From assembly GCF_910594985.1 (NCBI RefSeq), contig NZ_CAJVCE010000001.1:496001-560000 (forward strand): DNA of 64,000 nucleotides. Direction: 5' to 3'. The translations under genes and the position numbers were made by a program. The stretch comes from Paenibacillus allorhizosphaerae. Its GTDB lineage: Bacteria > Bacillota > Bacilli > Paenibacillales > NBRC-103111. Shown piece after piece: positions 25,382-34,183 of this stretch. Each line of letters begins with the position of its first letter. Positions within the stretch are counted from its first letter, which is position 1. Under the pieces are notes generated by a model. The model was given only the letters and a program-made list of their open reading frames with translations. It was not told the origin of the DNA and searched no databases.

Positions 25382-25607
25382 TTTACAATAGAGATAGGGA
25401 TGTGTATCGCGTAAGTATACTGGTCGATGCCCTCATACCAACGCAATAAGCGAATCTGAACCTGCACTTTTGACTACAATGAATGTGCCGCTGGACAACC
25501 ATAAGCCGTTTCTTCCGATAAACCACCTCACTTGCATCATCAAACCGCAGTTTTGAAAGCGATTTCAAACATATTTTAACCCGATTCAATTTAGATGTCA
25601 AAGGTTT

Positions 25608-25626
25608 ATTGAATATTGTATACCAA
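25608..25626. promoter_or_regulatory. GntR-regulon palindrome, half site (site f)
   Basis: The right half TTG-TATACCAA is perfect; the left arm (ATTGAATA) is degraded. It lies in the 495-base gene-free stretch between the second permease and the CHRD gene, which otherwise holds only site e and a terminator. Confidence 0.4.
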
Positions 25627-25723
25627 AATCCAATAGCAAATGTTGTATAAAACCTCTACCGACTTATCGTTCGGACTTCATGTATCGCCGCTCCTATTTC
25701 GTTAATCCGATCGATCGGGAATG

Positions 25724-25757
25724 AAAAAAACACCGCCGTTTCATCCTATGGCGATGT
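25724..25757 (-). terminator. Rho-independent terminator of CHRD gene
   Basis: On the minus strand ACATCGCC pairs with GGCGGTGT (one T-G pair) followed by seven T. Confidence 0.85.
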
Positions 25758-25780
25758 CCTTCCATGAGTCATTGCTTCAT

Positions 25781-26182
25781 TTATTTAAAGACTTGCCCGC
25801 GCATTTCTCCGTTCGGATGCTGCACGGTATGCACGTTGACGTATGCATTGCCTCTTTCAAACTCCCTGATTAAATCTTGAAGCGATTTGCCTTGCAAAGG
25901 TCCTACCAGATCGCGTCTGGTCAAAACTCCCTTGACTACGCCGCGTCTTACGGATATGCCGAATTTGGAAGGCCCGAATAAGAATGCGACAACGGGACCG
26001 TTCTGCCCTATTCTCCCGAGATGAATATGGGCTTGCGTAACCTTCTGAATATTTCTGACGACTAGACGAAATATTAATTGAGTTCCGTTATCGTTCAACT
26101 GAAGTATGGCATTTCCGCTCGCGATCGTTCGTACAGGGGGAACCTCATTACGACCGGCTAATCTAGCTTTAAAGATACGAAT
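25781..26182 (-). CDS. CHRD-domain protein with a non-standard (ATT) or frameshifted start
   Basis: 133 aa if begun at the ATT codon at 26182. Family blocks are clear: AGRNEVPPVRTIASGNAILQL at the N-terminus, AHIHLGRIGQNGPVV, and AYVNVHTVQHPNGEMRGQVF at the end. The first standard start in frame (TTG at 26098) would cut off the conserved NEVPP strand. No ATG/GTG/TTG lies between the in-frame stop and NEVPP; GGAG is 9 bases before the ATT. Alternatively a GTG in another frame (at 26195) with one lost base would give MKTYSY joined to FKARLAG. CHRD domains occur in chordin and many bacterial proteins; function unknown. No signal peptide. Confidence 0.75.
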   Translation of the reverse strand: MRIFKARLAGRNEVPPVRTIASGNAILQLNDNGTQLIFRLVVRNIQKVTQAHIHLGRIGQNGPVVAFLFGPSKFGISVRRGVVKGVLTRRDLVGPLQGKSLQDLIREFERGNAYVNVHTVQHPNGEMRGQVFK

Positions 26183-26265
26183 ATGTCTTCACTCCTCTCA
26201 TGTAAGTCACTTTAATCTATTCGAAGTTGAGAGAAGTGCTTGTATATCAGCCTGTAAAATCATAT

Positions 26266-27006
26266 TTACATCGTTTGCCCGCCGTCCACGGTAATAATCT
26301 GTCCCGTCATCGACGGCTGCGCCAATACGGCGCAGATCATTTGCGCAATCTCTTCCGGCGTCGATATGCGCTGCAGCGGCAAATGGCCGATCAAGCGCTG
26401 CATTTGCTCTTCCTTCCCCGCCCACCATCTGGTCGCCACCGCTCCCGGCACTACGCTGTTGACGCTGATTTCCGGGACCAATGCGCGGGCCAGCGATTTG
26501 GTCAGCCCATGTACGGCCGCTTTGGATACGGCGTATGGAAGCGAAGAACCCGAACCCGTCAATCCGGCGATGCTGCCGACGTTGACGATCGCTCCCTGCT
26601 TCTTGCTCTTCATCAAGGGAGCGGCGGCGCGCGCGCAGTAGAACATGCCCTTGACGTTCACTGCGAACAGGTCGTCCCACACGTCTTCCGCAGCCGCCTC
26701 CAGATCGTCAAGCGGAATGTGCCTCGTAATGCTGGCGTTGTTGACAAGCAAATCGATCGTGCCGAATCGCTGCACGACGGCGTCGATCATAGCCCGCACT
26801 TCGGCGTCCCGCGATACGTCCGCCTCAACGGCGACAGCGCTGCCTCCGTAGTCTTGGATCCGCTGCACGGTTTCGTCCGCTTCGGCTTTGGAGCGCGAAT
26901 AGTTCACCGCAACACTCGCTCCCCGCTCGGCCAGCATGATGGAAGTGGCACGTCCGATCCCCGTGCCGCCTCCCGTAACAATCGCCACTTTTTGTTTCAA
27001 GTCCAT
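26266..27006 (-). CDS. SDR-family short-chain dehydrogenase
   Basis: 246 aa. TGGGTGIGRATS cofactor motif near residue 12, NNAS, and catalytic Tyr-x3-Lys in PYAVSKAAVHGL; C-terminal GQIITVDGGQTM is typical of FabG-like reductases. Start at 27006 has GAGGAG about 10 bases upstream. It follows the DMT transporter by 29 bases, so they form a small operon divergent from a LysR regulator. Substrate unknown. Confidence 0.93.
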   Translation of the reverse strand: MDLKQKVAIVTGGGTGIGRATSIMLAERGASVAVNYSRSKAEADETVQRIQDYGGSAVAVEADVSRDAEVRAMIDAVVQRFGTIDLLVNNASITRHIPLDDLEAAAEDVWDDLFAVNVKGMFYCARAAAPLMKSKKQGAIVNVGSIAGLTGSGSSLPYAVSKAAVHGLTKSLARALVPEISVNSVVPGAVATRWWAGKEEQMQRLIGHLPLQRISTPEEIAQMICAVLAQPSMTGQIITVDGGQTM

Positions 27007-27035
27007 CGTTTCTCTCTCCTCTGTCCCTTTTTCTC

Positions 27036-27929
27036 TTACCTTTCCACCGCAGCCTTCTTCACCAACGGCGCCGCGGAATAGCCATTCCCTCCCCAATTGA
27101 CCAGAAAAATGCCGGCGCATACAAGCAGGCCTCCCAGGCCGACATACCGGTTCACCTGCTCGCCGAGCAGCAGCCAGCTTGACAATACGCCGAACAGCGG
27201 CACGAGAAACAGGAACGCGCTCGTCTTCGCTGGATCTCCGTTACGGAGCAAGTAAAACCAAACCGTGAACTGAACGATCGAACACATGACTGCCAGCCAC
27301 AGCAGTACGGTTATGGATGCCGCGTTAACCGTAAAATACGGGTGCTCCGTCAAGGCGCTTAAAAGGAACAGCGCAAGCCCGCCGGCAAGCATCTGATACG
27401 CGGCAAGGACGGTCATATCGAACGCGACACCCCATCGTTTGATCAGCAGGGTCGCCGAAGCGAAGCTGAGCGCCCCCGCAAAACCGATGAACGTGCCCGG
27501 CTGTAAGCCGAGATGAAAACCGAAGGCGACGGCGACCCCGAGGAACCCGGCCACGACGCCAAGCCATTGACGGCCGCGGTACACTGCGCCGCCAAACAAA
27601 GTGCCGAACACGATAACCAACAGCGGGTTTGTGCAGGTGATGATCGAGGATTCACCCGAAGTAATCCAGTGCATGCTGTAGTACGCACAGCCCATGACGC
27701 CCGCCGATTGGAACAGACCCACAGCTGCCGCCTGCAGCCACTGTTTCGCCCCGCGCGGTCTCGGTTTCCTGCGGACGATGAACGCCAATAAGGCACCGGC
27801 CAAAACGAACCGGATGCCCATCAGGAAGAACGGAGGCGCATAAGACATCCCGATTTTACCGACCGGGAAGGCAACGCCCATTAATAACGTCGTAAATAGA
27901 ACGAGTCCGATATACTTTATTTTACTCAT
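27036..27929 (-). CDS. EamA/DMT-superfamily transporter
   Basis: 297 aa with ten membrane segments in two EamA repeats (first from residue 5, second from about 150), including GIRFVLAGALLAF and the FLFLVPLFGVLSSWLLLGE block. Such carriers export metabolites or amino acids. Cotranscribed with the SDR gene and facing a LysR regulator across a 200-base gap that holds a large inverted repeat. Confidence 0.92.
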   Translation of the reverse strand: MSKIKYIGLVLFTTLLMGVAFPVGKIGMSYAPPFFLMGIRFVLAGALLAFIVRRKPRPRGAKQWLQAAAVGLFQSAGVMGCAYYSMHWITSGESSIITCTNPLLVIVFGTLFGGAVYRGRQWLGVVAGFLGVAVAFGFHLGLQPGTFIGFAGALSFASATLLIKRWGVAFDMTVLAAYQMLAGGLALFLLSALTEHPYFTVNAASITVLLWLAVMCSIVQFTVWFYLLRNGDPAKTSAFLFLVPLFGVLSSWLLLGEQVNRYVGLGGLLVCAGIFLVNWGGNGYSAAPLVKKAAVER

Positions 27930-28018
27930 CTGGATTTTCCCTCCGTCTCTCTCGTTGGTGTGAACTTATTGTAACGGAGGTTTGCATTTATGTATAATGA
28001 TTGTTACAGATGTTGAAT

Positions 28019-28033
28019 ATCACTAAATATGAT
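28019..28033. promoter_or_regulatory. LysR-type T-N11-A operator candidate
   Basis: ATCACTAAATATGAT is an interrupted palindrome of the LysR-box form, in the divergent DMT/LysR spacer, 101 bases before the lysR start. Confidence 0.5.
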
Positions 28034-28038
28034 AGCAA

Positions 28039-28093
28039 GATGGTTCACGCTCGACCCCCTCGGCGAAGCCGCGACGGTCGAGCGTGAACCATC
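28039..28093. repeat. Large inverted repeat with 18-bp perfect arms
   Basis: GATGGTTCACGCTCGACC (28039-28056) and its exact reverse complement (28076-28093) flank a 19-base loop that itself contains CGGC-gaa-GCCG. No T-tract on either strand. It is more GC-rich than the AT-rich spacer around it, as expected for a REP-like dispersed palindrome, although it could be an operator or transcript element. Confidence 0.8.
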
Positions 28094-28133
28094 ACAATAG
28101 TAACAATGATCGCATGAAATGGAGGTCGTTTCG

Positions 28134-29018
28134 ATGGAAAGTGCAGATTTGCGCATATTTCAAGCGGTTGCCCGCGAAGGATCGATTACAAAAGCGGCCG
28201 TACGGCTCGGATACGTGCAATCCAATGTGACCGCAAGAGTGCAGCAGCTGGAATCGGAGCTCGGTACGGTGCTCTTTCACCGCCATAACCGCGGTATGAC
28301 GCTCTCTTCCAGCGGCAAAACGCTGCTCGGCTACGCCGACAAAATCGTCGGCTTGCTGGACGAAGCGACCAAGGCGCTCTCCTCTTCCGAGGTACCGTCC
28401 GGACCGCTTATGATCGGGTCCACCCAGACGGCCGCCGCCGTCCGTCTGCCCAAGCTGCTCACCGCCTATTACGAGCAGTACCCGAACGTAGTGCTGTCGA
28501 TCGCTACGGGGCATACGCAATTTTTAATGGAACAAGTGCTTCATTATGAACTGGACGGCGCTTTTATCGGATGCGAATGCCGTCACCCGGAGCTTCAATC
28601 CATTCCGGCATTCGAGGAAGAGCTAGTCATCGCGTCGACTGCGTCGATTACCAGCCTGGAGGATGCCGTCAAAAGACCGATTCTCGTGTTCAGCCGAGGG
28701 TGTTCTTACCGGGAGGTGCTGGAAGATTGGCTGCGGGCGAACGGCTTAACGCAGTCGATCATTATGGAATTCGGCACATTGGAAGCGATCATCGGCGGGG
28801 TGTCGGCGGGACTCGGCATATCGATGATGCCCAAAGCGGTCATTCGCAAGCACGAGGCTGACGGACTGGTTCGCACTTATGAAATCGAGCCGTCGTACCG
28901 TCACATGAAAACCGAATTCATCACGCGAAAAGACTCGTTCATCAGCAGCGCCCTGCAAGCGTTTATCGGCATGCTGCCCGGTTCCGGCACCGGAATCGCC
29001 GTCAGCGTGGGCAGTTAA
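28134..29018 (+). CDS. LysR-family transcriptional regulator
   Basis: 294 aa. N-terminal helix-turn-helix (SITKAAVRLGYVQSNVTARV, residues about 16-35) and a LysR substrate-binding domain. Start ATG at 28134 has GGAGG 8 bases upstream. Divergent from the DMT-SDR operon, which it most likely controls; the DMT/LysR pairing is common for efflux of small metabolites. Confidence 0.93.
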   Translation: MESADLRIFQAVAREGSITKAAVRLGYVQSNVTARVQQLESELGTVLFHRHNRGMTLSSSGKTLLGYADKIVGLLDEATKALSSSEVPSGPLMIGSTQTAAAVRLPKLLTAYYEQYPNVVLSIATGHTQFLMEQVLHYELDGAFIGCECRHPELQSIPAFEEELVIASTASITSLEDAVKRPILVFSRGCSYREVLEDWLRANGLTQSIIMEFGTLEAIIGGVSAGLGISMMPKAVIRKHEADGLVRTYEIEPSYRHMKTEFITRKDSFISSALQAFIGMLPGSGTGIAVSVGS

Positions 29019-29545
29019 CGGGGAACCTTCCGCGCCTGTTTCCATTCGCCGCCGCCCCGCTCCCAATGCCGGGTGATGCGGAGAACGAGGATGTTAAGCG
29101 TGTATACTCCAATGTACACAAAAGGCGAGTAAACAATGTGCCAGCCTTTGTAAGTGAACACATGACACAATACAGACAACCATTCCAGGAACGCCGTCAA
29201 CAACGACCAGCCGATCACATACAAGATAAGTCGTATCGTGTTCAGCTGCAATCTGTCATAAAAATGCAAAAAAATATAAGCCACCGGGGGATACAGCAAG
29301 TAATAGATAACGATATCCATGATTTCGTATTTGGCAGAGTCGCTCACATCGTAAAAATCGAACGGCGTCACGGCAATCAACGAGTCGACCGTTTGCGATA
29401 AATACAAGCTGAATACGGCGATCACCGTAATTTCGATGGCTGAAAGCCGTTTGGGCAGCAAAAACGAAACGATGAATACAAGGGCGACGGCACTGAGCAC
29501 AAACCATTCATTGACGTCAAACCGTTCAGGCGGATACAGGATCAT
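29015..29545 (-). CDS. CBO0543-type small membrane protein
   Basis: 176 aa with about five membrane segments. The middle region LLYPPVAYIFLHFYDR, LILYVIGWSLLTAFLEWLS and YKGWHIVYSPFVYIG matches the CBO0543 family common in Firmicutes, of unknown function. It overlaps the LysR gene end by 4 bases (convergent) and the upstream membrane gene by 20 bases. A relative lies at 31092-31508. Confidence 0.8.
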   Translation of the reverse strand: MILYPPERFDVNEWFVLSAVALVFIVSFLLPKRLSAIEITVIAVFSLYLSQTVDSLIAVTPFDFYDVSDSAKYEIMDIVIYYLLYPPVAYIFLHFYDRLQLNTIRLILYVIGWSLLTAFLEWLSVLCHVFTYKGWHIVYSPFVYIGVYTLNILVLRITRHWERGGGEWKQARKVPR

Positions 29546-30020
29546 CGCGTTCTCTCTTTCTCAACAGTTTTCGAAACCACCATGCAAAACAAAACGATTC
29601 CGTCAAAACCGTTAACCAGTAAGCGAACGAATAGAGCAACTTCCAACCCTTTAATTGAAAAATCCCGAGCACCTCGAACAAAAAGTAAGAGCCGGACAAT
29701 GCGAGAAACCAAACGGCGGCAAGCAACGTTTTCCGTACAGTTCGTCCGTCCACGGCAAAAAACGAATGCAGCAGCCAAAGCGTCACGATCGGGAAAACGA
29801 TAATCTGATTCATTTTAAAGAAAAAGAAGGCGGAAACGCTTTCTGAAAACCGAATCAATTTCAAATTATCGATGATCGCCGAATGGGTTTGTTCGATGGC
29901 GACGGTAATGACCATATAATATACCATTTTCTCCAGCGGCCGGAACGTTCCGCGCATCATACGTATAGTGGATAGCACGGCGATACTGATCATCAACATG
30001 ATCGCGTTCATAACGACCAT
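29526..30020 (-). CDS. Small membrane protein related in architecture to CBO0543
   Basis: 164 aa, five membrane segments; contains LKGWKLLYSFAYWL, similar in place and pattern to GWHIVYS of the following gene. ATG at 30020 has GGAGG 8 bases upstream; a codon 15 bases earlier is too close to it. Overlaps the next gene, so the two are cotranslated. Function unknown. Confidence 0.72.
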   Translation of the reverse strand: MVVMNAIMLMISIAVLSTIRMMRGTFRPLEKMVYYMVITVAIEQTHSAIIDNLKLIRFSESVSAFFFFKMNQIIVFPIVTLWLLHSFFAVDGRTVRKTLLAAVWFLALSGSYFLFEVLGIFQLKGWKLLYSFAYWLTVLTESFCFAWWFRKLLRKRERDDPVSA

Positions 30021-30182
30021 CGGCGACACCTCCATTCATGGCATGATTTTTAAGTATTCCCTTTCTTGCCCGCCGTATTCCGGGCATAGATGGCTTTTCG
30101 GAAAGCAGCGAAGTTCGCGGGGAAGCTGCCTGCTGGGCGAGTTTCTACTTTCGTATCGCTCGCATTTTGCGGGCGTTTCCGT

Positions 30183-30992
30183 TTAGTAGGCAATATTTTT
30201 CCCGTAAAAGATTTCGTCCATCTCCCATTTCAAACTCTCCGTAATATCTCGTTGTTCTTCCTCACTCAGCTTATCTTTCGTATATCCGAACAAATAATTG
30301 TTCAAATCGAACTGTCTCAGTTTGCACTTGGTATGAAAAATATTTTCTTGATACACGTTGACATCGATCATATGGTACATTTCCTTAATTTCATCGGGAA
30401 TGTAGTTTTGGATCGAACTGATCTCATGATCAATAAACAGCTTGTGGCCGTGAATGTCTCGGGTAAAGCCGCGTACGCGGTAATCCATCGTCATGATGTC
30501 CGTATCGAACGATCGAATCAAGTAATTGAGCGCTTTGAGCGGCGAAATTTCCCCGCAGGTCGATACGTCTATGTCCGCTCGGAATGTGCTGATCCCTTCA
30601 TCCGGATGGTATTCGGGATATGTATGAACGGTAATATGGCTTTTGTCCAGCGCCAGTACCACAGAGTCCGGAAGCGGTCCGGGCGATTCATCGTAAGACT
30701 CCGTCGGCACTTCAACAATCGGCCCTTCCGATACCAGCATCGTCACGCTCGCTCCTTGCGGTTCATAATCCTGCTTGGCGATATTCAGCACATGCGCGCC
30801 GATGATTTCCGCTACATGATTTAATATGGAAGTCAACCTGTCCGCATTGTACTGCTCATCGATATAATCGATGTATGCTTCCCGTTCCTCTTTTGTTTTC
30901 GTATAGCAGATGTCGTACATATTGAAGCTCAACGATTTGGTAAGATTGTTAAACCCATGCAGCGTGACCCGCTGTTCAGGCGTTAATTTCAT
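30183..30992 (-). CDS. speD: S-adenosylmethionine decarboxylase proenzyme (E. coli SpeD type)
   Basis: 269 aa. Belongs to the large SpeD class rather than the short Bacillus SpeH class: the self-cleavage segment [13 protein letters not shown] places the pyruvoyl-forming Ser at residue 118, and [22 protein letters not shown] follows. Decarboxylates SAM to supply aminopropyl groups for spermidine. GAAGGAGG precedes the ATG. No spermidine synthase (speE) is adjacent; the gene is flanked by small membrane proteins instead. The presence of the proteobacterial-length form in this type of organism is known in Paenibacillaceae-like genomes. Confidence 0.95.
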   Translation of the reverse strand: MKLTPEQRVTLHGFNNLTKSLSFNMYDICYTKTKEEREAYIDYIDEQYNADRLTSILNHVAEIIGAHVLNIAKQDYEPQGASVTMLVSEGPIVEVPTESYDESPGPLPDSVVLALDKSHITVHTYPEYHPDEGISTFRADIDVSTCGEISPLKALNYLIRSFDTDIMTMDYRVRGFTRDIHGHKLFIDHEISSIQNYIPDEIKEMYHMIDVNVYQENIFHTKCKLRQFDLNNYLFGYTKDKLSEEEQRDITESLKWEMDEIFYGKNIAY

Positions 30993-31091
30993 TTGGGGCC
31001 ATCCTCCTTCCGGTATCGTATTTACTATTTCCTTAATCTGTATGATTGATTCCGGGAAAAGCTTTTTCGTTTTCGAACTAATTTCTTTTTT

Positions 31092-31508
31092 TTGTTACAA
31101 AAGGTTTGCATTGGAAATAATACTTTTTGCATTTTCATCGAGTATCGAAAGGGGCGGGCCATCCTTCCGAATCATACGTTAATTTCGTTCACGCTTGATT
31201 TTATTTCGTTCCCCGCCACCGTCCTGATCTATCTCGGCCACTATCCTTCCGAAAAAGCAAAGCAAATCTTGTATATATTGGGCTGGGTGCTGCTCTATTC
31301 AATGGTCGAATTCATAACGCTGCATACATGGAATGGAATTTCTCACCATCACGGATGGAACATAGGGTGGTCCGTTCTTATGAACTTGATTACGTTCCCG
31401 ATGCTGCGCCTCCATTACAAACATCCGTTGTGGGCATGGGTGCTGTCATTTTGCGCCGCCGTCCTGTTCTGGATCACGTTCGATTTGCCTGTTGAAAAAA
31501 TGAAATAA
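31092..31508 (+). pseudogene. CBO0543-type membrane protein, N-terminus missing
   Basis: Residues from about LISFTLDFISFPATVLIYLG onward match the last two-thirds of the CBO0543 family: KQILYILGWVLLYSMVEFITL, then HHGWNIGWSVLMN and four membrane segments. The upstream in-frame sequence (back to a stop at 31047) does not look like the usual first membrane segments, there is no ribosome binding site and the only start in the conserved part's frame is a TTG at 31092. Probably a 5'-truncated relict, less likely a short functional form. Confidence 0.6.
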
Positions 31509-31540
31509 AAAAACCACCGCGATTGTCGCGATGGTTTTTT
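31507..31540. terminator. Bidirectional Rho-independent terminator
   Basis: AAAAAACCACCGCGA and TCGCGATGGTTTTTT pair across a 3-base loop; T-runs on both strands. Separates the convergent membrane-protein relict and the lectin-like gene. Confidence 0.9.
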
Positions 31541-31549
31541 CAGCTTCGC

Positions 31550-32605
31550 TTAATTCCGATACTCGGCGTTGGACAAGTGTGCTTTCACGCAAAATCCCCA
31601 GCCGAACTTGCCTTCCAGGTTGGTAATTTCGGCGCGAATCGAATTGCGGCCCGCTCTCCAGCGTACGGGAACAGCGGCGTGATCCGGGCGAATCCGCCCG
31701 TCGCTTGCCGGCGGCCCCCACTTCCAGTCTCCCTGGTACACTTCCATGCCGTTAACCCATAACCGCATACGATCGCTGAAGCCGAACGACAGCATCGACT
31801 CCCGCTCCTCGGGCAGCAACAGCGTGCACTCCGCTTGAAGCGCCGTCCCTTTCTCGCTGGTGGGGTGAAGCCTGTTGAGGTTAACGGTTCCGTTCTCCTC
31901 GGCAACTACTTTCGTAGGGAATTGTAATGGTCCGGTCGGACCGTCCGATGCGTAAGGTTCGGAAAGCTGCCATTCCGTCAACAGCATCGAGTCAGCAGGC
32001 AGCCGGTTACATTGCGGCGGTCGTTGTTCCTGCTGCTCCGTATGCTCAGGCTGTATTTGTTCTATGGTCATGCTGCGTATGTAACCGGGCAAGTTGGCCC
32101 ACATTCCGATGCTGCCTACAGCGGGACCGTGCTGCAACTTTGAAACGATGAGCTGCGGGACGGCGTTATCGCCAACGCAAATCGCGGCTGTGTCTTTGCG
32201 GACCTCCAGCGTAAGCGCGACCCATTCTCCTGGCGGCACCGGCGCTTGCGCTTGATAGCCGGGGCCGTTATATATTTGCCAAGTGGTGGAGCCGTTCATA
32301 ACGGGATCGTACTGAATGTCGCCGATGCTTGAAGCGCTCGCCGCTGAGATGTAGATGAGCTCGTAATTTTGCGCGTCGCGGACGCCGAACACGAGTCCGA
32401 GAAATCCGTTAGGCCCGGGAATGGCTACCTCCGCCCGAAGCCGAAAGCAATCCGGCGGCGTGTAGTTGCGCACGAGTACGGGATTCGTAAGAAAGGCTTC
32501 AAAATAAAGCGCATCTTGGCCGCGCCATTGTCCCGGTTTGGCGCCGGATTCGCCCAGATCAAGCTGTGCCAAATCGTCCGGAAATAGCCATTGCTTCATA
32601 AGCAT
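31550..32605 (-). CDS. Two-domain carbohydrate-binding-like protein, function unknown
   Basis: 351 aa, no signal peptide. Residues about 1-185 look like a concanavalin/LamG or DUF1080-type beta sandwich (FLGLVFGVRDAQNYELIYIS, TWQIYNGPGYQAQAPVPPGEW, IGMWANLPGYIRSMTIEQIQ). Residues about 205-350 look like a galactose-binding jelly roll (MRLWVNGMEVYQGDWKWGPP, VPVRWRAGRNSIRAEITNLE). A Gln/Glu/Pro-rich linker joins them. No catalytic domain seen. Monocistronic. Probably handles glycans or glycoconjugates in the cytoplasm, which is inference. Confidence 0.7.
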   Translation of the reverse strand: MLMKQWLFPDDLAQLDLGESGAKPGQWRGQDALYFEAFLTNPVLVRNYTPPDCFRLRAEVAIPGPNGFLGLVFGVRDAQNYELIYISAASASSIGDIQYDPVMNGSTTWQIYNGPGYQAQAPVPPGEWVALTLEVRKDTAAICVGDNAVPQLIVSKLQHGPAVGSIGMWANLPGYIRSMTIEQIQPEHTEQQEQRPPQCNRLPADSMLLTEWQLSEPYASDGPTGPLQFPTKVVAEENGTVNLNRLHPTSEKGTALQAECTLLLPEERESMLSFGFSDRMRLWVNGMEVYQGDWKWGPPASDGRIRPDHAAVPVRWRAGRNSIRAEITNLEGKFGWGFCVKAHLSNAEYRN

Positions 32606-32786
32606 ATGCTTGCGCCTCTCTTCTATTATAATTGAGCTGCATGCCGTGCACCCTCGTCTTGATCATTTGGCCGGATGAATTCTCTGTTTCCGTCAAGTCC
32701 TATCCATATTTTTCCTTCAACATGTAGAATAGTCGTATATCGTACCATTGTCTATGAAAATTTCGTGGAACGGCGCGATTGACTCT

Positions 32787-33962
32787 TTATGCTGCCACTT
32801 TGGAAAACACACGCCTGCCCCACGCGACGGAAACGATAGCGGCAGCCAGCCCGAGGACGACAATCCCGCTCGCGATCCACGGATTATACAGCACCGTAGA
32901 AGCGGCGCCGGCGATCGCTCCGCCGACCCCCGCTCCGGTTGCCAGCCCCAGATGAATGATCGACGTATTCAGGCTGAGAATCAGATTGGACGACTCCGGC
33001 GCCTGTTGAATGAAATACGTTTGAATCGCCGGACCGGTCACGAACATCGTAAATACCATGACGGCAATCAACCCCAAACCAACTGCATACGTTGCGGAAA
33101 ATAGAGGCAGAAGCACGAGCGACAGGGCATGGATGGCGATGCCGCCGATCATTAATCGGGCCGTTCCCCACTTGTCGACGATGTACCCGCCGAGCCGGGA
33201 ACCGATCACTCCGAATAGACCGAATATAAGCATCATTACACCGATTTCGGATGATGTCATGTGTAGAATCGTTTGCAAATACGGGGTCATATACGTAAAC
33301 ATGACCGAATTGCCCGATTCGCGGAAAAAGCTGAGGAACAACCCGCTCACCACGGCCACATTGCCGAGTACGGCGAATTGTTGTTTGAACGACACGGGAG
33401 CGTCGCCTTCAATGGTCGGAAGCAGCCGGATTATGATGAACATGATCAAGAGACTGAATATGGCCAACATCATAAAGATCACCTGCCAATGAAACCACTG
33501 GGTAATCGCGATGCCTAGCGGAACTCCGAGCACCATTGCGCAGCTGAAGCCAAGAATGACGGTGCCGATCGCGCCGCCGATTTTGTCCGCCGGAACCAAT
33601 TTGGCGACCGAGCTGAATACGACGACAAGGTATACGCCCGAGCTGATTCCCAGCATCATTCGGGAGATCATCAATATCGAAATGTTCGTACTGACGAAAG
33701 AAACGAGGCAGCCCAGGATAAAAGCAGCCAGCGAGCCGGCCAGCACTTTTTTGCGTTCCAGTCGGGAAGTCAACGACACGATAATCGGGGTGCCAACGGC
33801 GAACGCGACAGAATAAGCGGTGATCAGCTGCCCGGCAATGGCGATGGAAATGTGCAGATCCTCGGCAATGGCAGGAAGAATTCCCGCTACGACCAGTTCG
33901 GAAGTTGCCGTTACAAATACGCCGAGCGCAAGAATATAAATAAACAGTCGATTCATCATCAT
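32787..33962 (-). CDS. MFS drug/sugar efflux transporter (DHA1 type)
   Basis: 391 aa with 12 membrane segments. SELVVAGILPAIAEDLHISIA, AVGTPIIVSLTSRLERKKVL and GLFGVIGSRLGGYIVDKWG are characteristic of the AraJ/YdhP-like DHA1 group. Three consecutive ATG codons begin the gene; AAAGGA spacing fits the second best. Divergent from an HxlR regulator with 221 bases between, so likely an inducible efflux pump. Confidence 0.93.
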   Translation of the reverse strand: MMMNRLFIYILALGVFVTATSELVVAGILPAIAEDLHISIAIAGQLITAYSVAFAVGTPIIVSLTSRLERKKVLAGSLAAFILGCLVSFVSTNISILMISRMMLGISSGVYLVVVFSSVAKLVPADKIGGAIGTVILGFSCAMVLGVPLGIAITQWFHWQVIFMMLAIFSLLIMFIIIRLLPTIEGDAPVSFKQQFAVLGNVAVVSGLFLSFFRESGNSVMFTYMTPYLQTILHMTSSEIGVMMLIFGLFGVIGSRLGGYIVDKWGTARLMIGGIAIHALSLVLLPLFSATYAVGLGLIAVMVFTMFVTGPAIQTYFIQQAPESSNLILSLNTSIIHLGLATGAGVGGAIAGAASTVLYNPWIASGIVVLGLAAAIVSVAWGRRVFSKVAA

Positions 33963-34183
33963 TCATTCCTTTCTGCGTGTGAGCTATCAGTCTTCACTTC
34001 AGCGGACGGCCGAATCCGTGCATGGCTAGCACATGCGCAGTCGACGGCTTCCGATAGTGATCATGTTTGCTGTTTCGCTTGATTGACATTATATTTGAGC
34101 TGCGATAATAATGTAAGAAGGCAAAGTATTTGGATATTGTCCTTTTATTTTGACTAACTAACTTTTTGTAAGGATGTGTCGTT

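Noticed and set aside
33963..34183. HxlR operator in the divergent spacer
   Set aside because: CTAACTTTTTGTAAGG resembles HxlR-type sites but lacks clear dyad symmetry, so it is not listed as a feature.
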